From Candidatus Thioglobus sp. (lineage in GTDB: Bacteria > Pseudomonadota > Gammaproteobacteria > PS1 > Thioglobaceae): 11,913 nt of DNA. The translations under genes and the position numbers were made by a program. Below are positions 1 to 7,556 of this stretch, piece after piece. The stretch spans positions 1 through 11,913 of the forward strand of contig QOAH01000014.1 in NCBI GenBank assembly GCA_003978185.1, in the 5' to 3' direction. Position 1 is the stretch's first letter, and every line of letters starts with the position of its first letter. The notes beneath the pieces were generated by a model. The model did not search any database, was not told the DNA's origin, and saw nothing but the letters and a program-made list of their open reading frames with translations.

Positions 1-431
1 ACTTGGTCAATTACCCAATCAGGGCGAGCCGCATCTTTGTCAATCTTGTTAATCACAACAATAGGGTTAAGACCTTGATCAAAAGCCTTTTTGGTTACAA
101 AACGAGTTTGTGGCATTGGACCTTCTTGTGCATCTACCAATAAAAGCACTGAATCCACCATAGAAAGTACACGCTCCACTTCACCACCAAAGTCGGCGTG
201 TCCTGGGGTGTCAACAATATTAATATGATAATCGTTCCACTTAATGGCTGTATTCTTAGAACTAATAGTAATACCACGTTCTTTTTCTAAATCGTTAGAA
301 TCCATCATGCGATCGGTTGACTCAAAACGATCATTAAAAGTTTGAGACTGCTCAAGTAGTTTGTCAACTAAAGTGGTTTTTCCATGGTCAACGTGAGCAA
401 TAATAGCGATATTTCTAAGTTTGGTATTCAT
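1..431 (-). CDS. typA: Ribosome-associated GTPase TypA/BipA, N-terminal part (cut by window edge)
   Basis: The first 143 codons of a translational GTPase of the EF-G-like superfamily. BipA/TypA binds the 70S ribosome and affects 50S assembly and stress or low-temperature growth. Visible G-domain motifs are the P loop AHVDHGKT (residues 12-19), the switch I region ERGITI (51-56), DTPGH (74-78) and NKID (128-131). The stretch [14 protein letters not shown], with the following [10 protein letters not shown], is typical of BipA and separates it from LepA, EF-G and PrfC. The ATG at 431 is chosen because [20 protein letters not shown] matches the usual BipA N terminus. No Shine-Dalgarno sequence is obvious upstream. 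The rest of the G domain, the EF-G-like domains and the C-terminal domain lie beyond position 1. The gene is divergent from rlmE. Identity is very secure. Confidence 0.96.
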   Translation of the reverse strand, partial: MNTKLRNIAIIAHVDHGKTTLVDKLLEQSQTFNDRFESTDRMMDSNDLEKERGITISSKNTAIKWNDYHINIVDTPGHADFGGEVERVLSMVDSVLLLVDAQEGPMPQTRFVTKKAFDQGLNPIVVINKIDKDAARPDWVIDQ

Positions 432-459
432 ATGAGTAAGTGAATGCGAAAAAGGTACT

Positions 460-465
460 ATTATC
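460..465 (-). promoter_or_regulatory. Possible -10 element for typA
   Basis: Read on the minus strand this is GATAAT, five of six matches to the sigma-70 -10 consensus, about 29 bases before the typA start codon. No good -35 hexamer is found at 16-18 bases; TTGAAT at 483-478 is only 12 bases away. This is a weak prediction based on position in the divergent gap. Confidence 0.25.
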
Positions 466-496
466 CCGTAAAATACCATTCAATATTAGAAATTAT

Positions 497-505
497 TGAT
501 ATAAC
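497..505 (+). promoter_or_regulatory. Extended -10 promoter for rlmE, leaderless start predicted
   Basis: TGATATAAC is an extended -10 element (TG, one base, then TATAAC). The hexamer ends five bases before the rlmE ATG at 511, so transcription should start at or within a base of the A of the start codon. The -35 position has no good match. No Shine-Dalgarno sequence lies between here and the ATG, which fits a leaderless mRNA. The element is visible; its use is inferred. Confidence 0.4.
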
Positions 506-510
506 TATTT

Positions 511-1128
511 ATGGGTAAAAAAAGCAGTTCTGGCCGTTGGATGAGTGAACATCTGAGCGATGAATATGTAAAAAAAGCACAGAAGCAAGGTTATCGCTCA
601 CGTGCTGTTTACAAACTCACTGAGGTTATTGACAAAGATAAATTTATTAAGCCAGGTTCGCGTGTACTTGATTTAGGTGCTGCCCCTGGTGGCTGGAGTC
701 AAGTAGCAATTAAACTGGTGGGTAAATCAGGTCAAGTTATTGCCAGCGATATTCTTGATATTGAGCCCATTCCTAATGTGGATTTTTTATGTGGTGATTT
801 CACCCAAGACTCGGTTTATGAAAAGCTGTTACAACTCACCGAAGGCCATAAAATGGATGTGGTGCTCTCAGACATGGCGCCCAACATGAGCGGGCAACTC
901 TCAGTTGATATTCCAAAATCGATGTATTTGTGTGAATTGGCACTTGATATGGCCATTAAAACACTCACACCTAAAGGTTATTTCTTTATCAAAGTATTTC
1001 AGGGTGATGGTTTTGACGCCTTTGTAAAATCTTGCAGAGCGGCATTTGTTAAGGTCACCATTCGCAAACCAAAAGCCTCAAGAGCGCGCTCTAAAGAAGT
1101 ATATTTACTGGCCAATGGTTTAAAATAG
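511..1128 (+). CDS. rlmE: 23S rRNA (uridine-2552) 2'-O-methyltransferase RlmE (FtsJ/RrmJ)
   Basis: A 205-residue SAM-dependent methyltransferase; E. coli RlmE has 209. The family 2'-O-methylates U2552 in the A loop of 23S rRNA, a late 50S assembly step. The SAM-binding loop [14 protein letters not shown] spans residues 52-65. The catalytic K-D-K-E tetrad is seen as K35 (AVYKL), D121 (SDMAPNMSG), K161 (IKVFQG) and E196 (SKEVYLL), a constant offset of three from E. coli K38, D124, K164 and E199. ATG at 511 is the only start that keeps the basic N terminus (GKKSSSGRW). There is no Shine-Dalgarno sequence. ispB begins five bases after the stop, so the two are probably co-transcribed, with dinG next. 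In E. coli this gene sits beside ftsH; that neighbour is absent here. Confidence 0.97.
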   Translation: MGKKSSSGRWMSEHLSDEYVKKAQKQGYRSRAVYKLTEVIDKDKFIKPGSRVLDLGAAPGGWSQVAIKLVGKSGQVIASDILDIEPIPNVDFLCGDFTQDSVYEKLLQLTEGHKMDVVLSDMAPNMSGQLSVDIPKSMYLCELALDMAIKTLTPKGYFFIKVFQGDGFDAFVKSCRAAFVKVTIRKPKASRARSKEVYLLANGLK

Positions 1129-1133
1129 TTTCC

Positions 1134-2105
1134 ATGAAAAATTTTGAAGATATTCAAAAACTCGTTCAAAGCGACATCGCTAAGACAGATCAAGTATTGA
1201 TTGATCATCTTAGTTCTGATGTGGCACTGATTAACCAAATGAGTGGTTACATTATTGGTGCAGGTGGTAAACGATTACGCCCATTACTTTTACTGCTATG
1301 TGCACGCGCGACCAATTATCAGGGTGGGCATCATCATTTAATGGCTGTGGTGATCGAGCTGATTCATACAGCGACACTATTGCATGATGATATCGTTGAT
1401 GAATCCAACACACGTCGAGGCAAGGATACTGCCAACGAAGTTTGGGGTAATGCCGCTAGTGTCTTAGTCGGTGATTTTCTTTATTCCCGTGCCTTTGAGA
1501 TGATGGTTAAACCTGACTCAATGCGTATTATGACTATCCTTTCTAAAGCCACTAATGAGATCGCCCAAGGCGAAGTAATGCAACTGCTTAATTGCCAAAA
1601 TTCTGCACTCACTGAGAAAGAGTACTACCGCGTCATTGAGCGAAAAACAGCTGTACTATTCCAGGCGGCAACACAAATTGGCGCCATTTTATCCGATGCC
1701 GACGAACAGCAAGAATTAGCACTACGAGATTATGGCTTACATTTAGGCAATGCTTTTCAAATTATCGATGATGTGCTTGATTATGAGTCTGACAAAGAAA
1801 CTATGGGTAAAGAAGTGGGTGATGACCTTGCTGAGGGAAAAACCACGCTACCTATAATTTACGCCCTTGGAAAAACCTCTGGTAAAGATAGAGAACTACT
1901 GGTTAACGCCATTGAGAATGCAGACAACTCCGATATTGAACACATTGTCCATATTCTTCAAACAGTCAAAGCCTTTGATTACACACGATCAAAAGCACAA
2001 GAATCAGTCAATTTGGCCAAACAATCCTTATCCAGCCTTCAAGATTCGGATTACAAAGAAGCGCTTATGTTATTGTGCGACTTATCCTTACAGCGTAAAT
2101 CTTAG
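1134..2105 (+). CDS. ispB: Long-chain trans-prenyl diphosphate synthase, octaprenyl type (IspB)
   Basis: A 323-residue all-helical polyprenyl synthase. It adds isopentenyl diphosphate units to farnesyl diphosphate to make the side chain of ubiquinone and menaquinone; E. coli IspB also has 323 residues. The first Asp-rich motif is LLHDDIVDES (D85, D86, D89) and the second is IIDDVLDYESD (D212, D213, D216). GGKRLRP at 44-50 is the usual pyrophosphate-binding region. The residue five before the first motif is Ala80 and not an aromatic, which in this family allows long products. Chain length (C40 or otherwise) cannot be fixed from sequence. The ATG lies five bases after the rlmE stop without a clear Shine-Dalgarno sequence, so translation may be coupled to rlmE. 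The stop TAG overlaps the dinG GTG by one base. Confidence 0.94.
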   Translation: MKNFEDIQKLVQSDIAKTDQVLIDHLSSDVALINQMSGYIIGAGGKRLRPLLLLLCARATNYQGGHHHLMAVVIELIHTATLLHDDIVDESNTRRGKDTANEVWGNAASVLVGDFLYSRAFEMMVKPDSMRIMTILSKATNEIAQGEVMQLLNCQNSALTEKEYYRVIERKTAVLFQAATQIGAILSDADEQQELALRDYGLHLGNAFQIIDDVLDYESDKETMGKEVGDDLAEGKTTLPIIYALGKTSGKDRELLVNAIENADNSDIEHIVHILQTVKAFDYTRSKAQESVNLAKQSLSSLQDSDYKEALMLLCDLSLQRKS

Positions 2106-4162
2106 TGCTATCTAGCGAGCTCAAAGCTCAAATACGGGAATCTTTTATCACTCTAAAGACTGATATGAAAGGTTTTAGAGTACGACCATCGCAAAATAAA
2201 ATGATCGCAGAGATTTCTAAAACTCTGGCTGGTGAGTATAAAAATTCAAATCCTATTCTATGTGTTGAAGCACCAACTGGTACCGGTAAAACCATGGCTT
2301 ATTTACTCAGCGCCATCCCGATTGCTAAAGCGCAAAAAAAGAAACTGATTGTTTCTAGTGCTAATGTTGCCCTACAAGAACAACTGCTCAACAAAGACAT
2401 TCCTGAAGTACAAAAATACTGCTCGGTTGATTTTGAATACGCATTGGTTAAAGGGCGATCTCGTTATGTTTGTGTGCGTAATCTAATCAACTTAGTTGAA
2501 GATAATGCCAGTGACAATGAATTATTCGATAACGCTTTATTATGGGATGCACCGCCGGGAAAATACCAATTAGATCGATTGGGTGAAATGCTTGAGGATT
2601 ATTCAGCCAAAAAATGGAATGGTGAAATAGACGACTTAGAGCAAAATCCAGACGGCTCATTGTGGTCAAAAATCGCTTGCAATCGTTTTACCTGTACCGC
2701 TAAAAATTGTGAATTTTATAATGACTGTGCTTTTTTTAAAGCCAGAAAAAAAATCACCAAAGCTGATGTTATTGTCGCTAATCACGACCTTGTCTTAGCC
2801 GATCTTAGTACCGGAAACACCGTATTGCCTGACGTGGATGAATCCATTTACATCTTTGATGAAGCGCACCATCTTAACCATAAAGCCTTGTCCCATTTCT
2901 CACTCAGTACTGGTACCGAATTTATTAAAACTAGCCTACGCCAAACCCAAGGCGTGAGTGAACAAGTTTGTAAACTTACACAAACTGATCTGCCTGATAA
3001 TAACATTAAAGCAGTGGATGATTATTTATCCGATTTAACTGAGTTACTTAAAAGCCTAACCTTTGATGAAGAAATTCACTTGTTCGACCAAGGGCTTGTG
3101 GATGCACCGATTCAAACAATTTGTCAAAACTTAACCACCACCATTGGCAATACTCACACCCAATTTGAGCAATTAAAAGAATCGTGGTCAGATTTTCTAA
3201 AAATAAAAATGGTAGAAAAAACCATTGCAGACCCACTTAACAACGCCTTAGGTGAGTGCGAACAACATCTGTCTTCTATTTTGTTGTTGCTTTCCTCGTT
3301 TTTACAAGCAGATGAAGCTGGACAAGCGCCGCATTCTCGATGGATCGAAAAAACCACTTCAGCCAATAAAAAAACCAACTATATCTTAAATAGTGCACAA
3401 ATTGACATTTCACACAATTTAGACCAACTGATTTGGTCAAAAGTCGCAGGTGCGGTTTTGACTTCGGCCACTTTATCATCACTTGGTAGTTTTGATAGAC
3501 TCAACCAACAATTGGGCTTAGTTAAAGCAGAAAATCAATACTTGCGCCTTCCCTCACCTTTTAATTTTGACCAAGTAGACTTTATTGTGGCTAACTTTAA
3601 AAACAACCCAACACAAGTGTATGAACACACACAAGAGGTAGCCTCACAGCTTTTAGAGCGTATCGATAGCAATGAAGGCTCTTTGGTGTTATTTGCCTCT
3701 AACAAGCAAATGCAAATGGTGGCTGATTTAGTAGAGCAAAAACTCGGTTGTGAATTGTTTATACAAGGGGAATTTTCTAAAAAACTCATCATAGAAAAAC
3801 ACATTAACCTACGTAAACAGAATCAAGGTAGTGTGATTTTTGGTCTGGACAGTTTTGCTGAAGGTGTGGATCTCAAAGGTGACAACCTTACCCACGTGGT
3901 GATTGTAAAGTTACGCTTTAGCGTACCTAATTCACCGATTGAAAAAACCACTCAAGATTATTTACAATCTCAAAATCGCAATCCATTTATGGAAATCTCA
4001 CTACCTGACGCATCACTTAGGCTTATTCAAGCTTGTGGACGACTAATTCGTACTGAAACTGATACTGGAAAAATTACAATCTTTGATAATCGCTTAGTAT
4101 CTAAATTTTATGGAAAGCAATTACTCAATGCATTGCCAGGTTATAACATTGTTGTTGAATAA
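2105..4162 (+). CDS. dinG: ATP-dependent DNA helicase DinG, iron-sulfur XPD-like superfamily 2
   Basis: A 685-residue 5'-3' helicase of the XPD/DinG group; E. coli DinG has 716. DinG resolves R-loops, D-loops and replication-transcription conflicts. Walker A is APTGTGKT (56-63), the DEAH box is at 252-255, SAT is at 454-456 and motif VI is QACGRLIR (642-649). Four cysteines, C123, C197, C202 and C208, have exactly the spacing of the E. coli 4Fe-4S ligands C120, C194, C199 and C205. The start is GTG at 2105, sharing one base with the ispB stop (TAGTG). It is preferred over the ATG at residue 21 because SSELKAQI aligns with the ALKAQI start of E. coli DinG. There is no clear Shine-Dalgarno sequence, so reinitiation after ispB is likely. 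The lysine- and arginine-rich tail of E. coli DinG is absent. The gene converges on trkH with one base between stop codons and no visible terminator. Confidence 0.95.
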   Translation: MLSSELKAQIRESFITLKTDMKGFRVRPSQNKMIAEISKTLAGEYKNSNPILCVEAPTGTGKTMAYLLSAIPIAKAQKKKLIVSSANVALQEQLLNKDIPEVQKYCSVDFEYALVKGRSRYVCVRNLINLVEDNASDNELFDNALLWDAPPGKYQLDRLGEMLEDYSAKKWNGEIDDLEQNPDGSLWSKIACNRFTCTAKNCEFYNDCAFFKARKKITKADVIVANHDLVLADLSTGNTVLPDVDESIYIFDEAHHLNHKALSHFSLSTGTEFIKTSLRQTQGVSEQVCKLTQTDLPDNNIKAVDDYLSDLTELLKSLTFDEEIHLFDQGLVDAPIQTICQNLTTTIGNTHTQFEQLKESWSDFLKIKMVEKTIADPLNNALGECEQHLSSILLLLSSFLQADEAGQAPHSRWIEKTTSANKKTNYILNSAQIDISHNLDQLIWSKVAGAVLTSATLSSLGSFDRLNQQLGLVKAENQYLRLPSPFNFDQVDFIVANFKNNPTQVYEHTQEVASQLLERIDSNEGSLVLFASNKQMQMVADLVEQKLGCELFIQGEFSKKLIIEKHINLRKQNQGSVIFGLDSFAEGVDLKGDNLTHVVIVKLRFSVPNSPIEKTTQDYLQSQNRNPFMEISLPDASLRLIQACGRLIRTETDTGKITIFDNRLVSKFYGKQLLNALPGYNIVVE

Positions 4163-4163
4163 T

Positions 4164-5602
4164 TTAAAAACGCCAAAAAGCCTTATGCAATAACGCCATC
4201 AGCGTTAATATTTCTAAACGCCCAAGTAGCATTGAAAAGCTTAAAATCCACTTTGCCGAATCACTAATACCACCATAATTGGCTGCTACTTCTCCCAAAC
4301 CTGGGCCTAGGTTGTTAATACTCGCTGCCGTTGCTGAAAAGGCAGTGATTTGATCCAAACCAGTAAACATTAATGCAATTAAGATAATAATAAAAGCAAT
4401 AACATATAGTGAAAAGAAGCCCCAAACTGAGACCAAGGTTTTTTCAGCTGATTCAGTTTGATATTGATGTGTGCGTTCGGATGAATGAATTTTTTGATTT
4501 CTTTCATCGCCAACTTAAACATAAGCAACACCCGAACCACCTTAATACCACCACCGGTTGAGCCCGCACAAGCACCAATAAAGCTAGCAAAAATCAATAG
4601 CATTGGCAAGATAAATGGCCATTGAGAATAATCAGTAGAAGCAAAACCTGTGGTGGTAGCAATCGAAACGGTCTGGAATAGTGCTTGTCGCGCTGACTCA
4701 CTCACACTCGGGTAATAACCACTGTCAAACAAATAAGCACCAACAACAATGGTAGTGGAAAGCAAGATAAACAAATACGTTTTAAACTCTGAATCTTGCG
4801 AATAAGCAAAAGCATTTTTCTTTTGCCAAACAAAGAAATGCAAAGAGAAATTTATACCTGCTAAGAACATAAATATAATCGCAACGCTTTCAATCGCACT
4901 TGAATTAAAGTAACCAATAGATGCGTCGTGAGTAGAGAAACCGCCAATAGCCACCGTAGAATAACTGTGCCCAATTGCATCAAAGGCATCCATTCCTGCT
5001 AGGTAATAACCCAGCGCACAAACAATGGTAAAACTAATGTAGATCTTCCACAGCGCTTTGGCAGTTTGTGTGAGTTTTGGGGTGAGTCTTTCTTTAGAAA
5101 TACCGCTAGATTCTGCGTGGTAAAGCTCCATACCACCAACCCCCAGCATTGGCAATATCGCCACTGCTAAAACAATAATACCCATACCACCAAGCCATTG
5201 TAGTTGTTGTCGGTAGTACAAAATCGCCTTAGGTAAATCATCCAATCCAGCCAATACAGTAGCGCCTGTGGTGGTTAAACCTGACATCGATTCAAAAAAT
5301 GCATCGCTGAATGACATTCTGAGCGATTCTGACAATAAAAATGGAATGGTCGCAAACAACGAAAGAACGAACCAAAAACTAACCACAACCAAGACGCCTT
5401 CTCGGATTCTAAAGTCTTTTTTGGTGTTTCTAAAGGGTGCCCATAAAATAAAGCCACTGAGTAGTGTTAATAAAAATGCAGTAATAAAAGATTGCGCCTC
5501 ATTCTGCTGATAGATAAAATCAACCAACAATGGCGGGAGTTGTGTCAAACTAAAGACCATTAACAACAAGCCAATGGTTTTAAAAACGATACTAAATTGC
5601 AT
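4164..5602 (-). pseudogene. trkH: Potassium uptake channel TrkH, interrupted by a frameshift
   Basis: TrkH is the inner-membrane K+ translocating subunit of Trk, gated by TrkA. Two frames are needed to make the family's roughly 480 residues. From ATG 5602, aligned to the E. coli start MHFRAITRIVGLL, 407 codons run in one frame to a stop at 4379. These hold pore-loop glycines G113 (LTTTGAT), G220/G221 (AIGGFST) and G319 (ATTTGF), plus CAGSTGGG. After HPNA (4483-4472) this frame degenerates to WSQFGASFHYM and ends. The -1 frame carries VWGFFSLY (from 4427), the fourth filter NNLGPGLGEV and the last helix LLGRLEILTLM, stopping at 4164. The 407-residue product would lack the fourth pore loop and should not conduct. 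An alternative GTG start lies at 5608. A GGGTGA sequence precedes the ATG, six bases before it. The gene begins 12 bases after the trkA stop. Decay, sequencing error and slippage rescue are all possible. Confidence 0.85.
4428..4471 (-). other. Site of the trkH frame change
   Basis: The conserved HPNA codons end at 4472 in the upstream frame and conserved VWGFF begins at 4427 in the -1 frame, so the lesion lies between. It contains a run of six A on the coding strand (4444-4439) and the repeat CTGAA at two positions nine bases apart. One extra A would give IKLNQLKKTLVSVWGFF. Compared from memory with E. coli TrkH, the linker would then be three residues short, whereas SAEKTLVS in the downstream frame pairs with LPERILEA. 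That alignment suggests a net loss nearer 10 bases. Both readings need comparison with relatives. Confidence 0.8.
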
Positions 5603-5614
5603 GATCACCCATTA

Positions 5615-6988
5615 CTAATCAAAATATCCTTCAAACAACGCTTCAACTTCGTGAATCTTACTGACATCACTAAGCACGATGAGTACGTGGTCACCCTCTT
5701 CAATCACCAGCTTGCGTGAACCCATAATGACTTCATTATTTCTTACTATTGAGCCGACAACCACGCCATCTGGTAGGTTAATCTCCTCAATGGTTTTTCC
5801 AACAACATCAGAATGTGTATGATCACCATGAACAATAACTTCAATGGCTTCAGCCTTACCTTGACGTAAGGAATGAACCATCATAGTGTCGCCCTTACGA
5901 ATATGTGCCAAAATACCACTGGTGGTGATTTGGTCAGGTGAAATCACCATATCAACATCTTCACTTTGCTCGGCTAAGTCTTCATAAACATTGCGCTTAA
6001 CCAAGGCAATGGTTTTATGCGCACCTAAACGTTTAGCCAAAATAGACACAATTACATTGATTTCATCAGAATCTGTGAGTGCTAAGAATAAATCAGTATC
6101 TTCAATACCCTCCTCCAGTAATAATTCTTCATCAGAAGCATTGCCATGCAAGACTAAGGCATCTTCAAGCTGCTCTGCAATTTCAATAACTCGCTCTTTA
6201 TTTAACTCAATAATACGTACACGGTGATCTTTTTCCAAATGTTTAGCCAGATCAAGGCCGATATGACCACCACCAGCAATAATGATATTTTTATAAGCCT
6301 TATCAAGTCGTCTAAATTCTTTTAAAACCTTAGAAACGCTGTCTTTTTTAGTAACAAAGTACACACGATCGCCATCTTTAATAATGGTATCACCATACGC
6401 TGGAATTGCCCTACCATTACGATACAAACTAACAATACGCATGCGTGTTTTTGGCAGATGTTCGTGTAATTCTTTAATCGGACGACCGACAATTGGCGTG
6501 CCTGCATAAGCACGGGTTTCTACCAATTGCACTAACCCATCTTCAAATTCAAATACTTGTTCTGCACCAGGCTCTTCCACTACGCGCTTAATATAGTCGG
6601 TCACCAAGACTTCAGGGGTAATAATAAAATCAATAGGAATAGCATTATCTGAAAATAATTCTTTACGATGCAAATATTCGGCAGTACGAATACGTGCCAC
6701 TTTTTTATCTACTTGGTACAAGGTATGTGCCATTTGACAAGCCAGCATGTTACCTTCGTCAGATTTGGTTACAGCAATCACCATATCCATTTCTTTAATA
6801 CCTGCTTCTTCTAAAATATTAGGATAAGAGGCATGACCACAAATGGTTTTAATATCTAGATGACGCTGTAAAGAGGATAAATTAGCCTCATCCTTATCAA
6901 TGATAGTAATATCATTCTCTTCATCAGAACCTAAATATTTTGCCAGTGAAGCGCCGACTTGGCCTGCACCCAAGATTAAAATTTTCAT
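5615..6988 (-). CDS. trkA: Trk potassium uptake system gating protein TrkA
   Basis: A 457-residue cytoplasmic protein; E. coli TrkA has 458. It has two RCK units in tandem, each an NAD(H)-binding Rossmann half followed by a TrkA-C half. The first dinucleotide motif is GAGQVG (7-12) with acidic D31 ending strand 2. The second is GGGHIG (239-244) with E261 (IIELNKE). A TrkA-C segment around 140-220 follows the first Rossmann half and one around 375-455 follows the second. TrkA rings sit under TrkH dimers and control K+ flow in response to nucleotides. The ATG at 6988 overlaps the ntrX stop in an ATGA arrangement, so translation is probably coupled. The gene looks intact although its partner trkH, 12 bases downstream, is frameshifted. 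Either another TrkH or KtrB-like channel exists elsewhere, or trkH is functional after all. Confidence 0.97.
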   Translation of the reverse strand: MKILILGAGQVGASLAKYLGSDEENDITIIDKDEANLSSLQRHLDIKTICGHASYPNILEEAGIKEMDMVIAVTKSDEGNMLACQMAHTLYQVDKKVARIRTAEYLHRKELFSDNAIPIDFIITPEVLVTDYIKRVVEEPGAEQVFEFEDGLVQLVETRAYAGTPIVGRPIKELHEHLPKTRMRIVSLYRNGRAIPAYGDTIIKDGDRVYFVTKKDSVSKVLKEFRRLDKAYKNIIIAGGGHIGLDLAKHLEKDHRVRIIELNKERVIEIAEQLEDALVLHGNASDEELLLEEGIEDTDLFLALTDSDEINVIVSILAKRLGAHKTIALVKRNVYEDLAEQSEDVDMVISPDQITTSGILAHIRKGDTMMVHSLRQGKAEAIEVIVHGDHTHSDVVGKTIEEINLPDGVVVGSIVRNNEVIMGSRKLVIEEGDHVLIVLSDVSKIHEVEALFEGYFD

Positions 6989-7554
6989 TTTTTATCGATT
7001 CCCAAATCTTTTAATTTTCGATACAGAGTGGTACGCTCTAGCCCTGCCAACTCTGCCACTTTAGCAATGTTATGATTATTCTCTTCTAAATGATGATTAA
7101 AGTATTGCTTCTCAAAGATGTTTCTAGCTTGCTTCAAAGGTAAATTAAAATCAATACCAATGACTCTTTGCTCGTCATCTATTTGTTCGCTAAGCAGTTT
7201 ACGCACTAAGGGTAATAAATCATGCAATGGTTTTTTCAAAAAATCAACTGCGCCAAGCTTAATAGCTCTAACAACATCTTGATGCTCTGCATGACCTGAC
7301 ATCATCACCACTGGCATCGAAAAACCTTCAACTACCCATTCTTCTAATAAAGACATACCATCTTGTCCAGGCATCCAAACATCCATCATAATCAGGTCAA
7401 AGGCTTGATCTTTGACAATAGTCTTAGCTTGGGCGGCATCATCAGCCAATACGACTTGATAATTAACATCTTCTAAAATGTCTTTCATTGTTTCAGAGTT
7501 AATACGCTCATCATCGATGATAAGAATCTTTCCAATTGCCGGTAAGTTGTCCAT
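6985..7554 (-). CDS. ntrX: NtrX-like response regulator lacking the AAA+ domain (receiver plus Fis-type HTH)
   Basis: A 189-residue DNA-binding response regulator. The receiver domain covers about residues 8-122: acidic pocket D14 and D15, phosphoacceptor D58 in MMDVWMPGQDG, S86 (MMSG) and K108 before P109. The DVWMPGQDG block resembles NtrX. A linker of about 15 residues leads directly to LKQARNIFEKQYF (140-152) and a Fis-type helix-turn-helix (about 160-186, ending RTTLYRKLKDLGI), again NtrX-like. Full NtrX proteins of about 450 residues carry a sigma-54-interacting AAA+ ATPase between these parts; it is absent, with no GESGTGKE or GAFTGA motif. The domain layout therefore resembles RegA/PrrA/ActR, though the sequence looks like NtrX. 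It should not activate sigma-54 promoters. A strong AAGGA lies before the ATG, which is two bases after the ntrY stop. Targets are unknown; ntrY is the obvious kinase. Confidence 0.88.
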   Translation of the reverse strand: MDNLPAIGKILIIDDERINSETMKDILEDVNYQVVLADDAAQAKTIVKDQAFDLIMMDVWMPGQDGMSLLEEWVVEGFSMPVVMMSGHAEHQDVVRAIKLGAVDFLKKPLHDLLPLVRKLLSEQIDDEQRVIGIDFNLPLKQARNIFEKQYFNHHLEENNHNIAKVAELAGLERTTLYRKLKDLGIDKK

Positions 7555-7556
7555 AT

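Noticed and set aside
999..1238. 79-codon open frame on the minus strand across the rlmE-ispB junction
   Set aside because: It lies antisense to two well-supported genes, resembles no family and has no ribosome binding site.
1867..2115. 82-codon open frame overlapping the end of ispB in another frame
   Set aside because: It overlaps conserved ispB sequence and has no recognisable family features.
4202..4221. Possible hairpin GCGTT/AACGC near the 3' end of trkH, considered as a terminator
   Set aside because: It has only five base pairs, a ten-base AT loop and no following U-run, and it lies within the conserved end of trkH.
4439..4445. Programmed -1 ribosomal frameshift signal in trkH
   Set aside because: The zero-frame site is G-AAA-AAA, which does not let both tRNAs re-pair after slipping, and no downstream stem-loop was identified; I also know of no TrkH family made this way.
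5268..5510. 80-codon open frame on the plus strand inside trkH
   Set aside because: It is antisense to conserved TrkH pore-loop sequence; composition and position fit a shadow frame.
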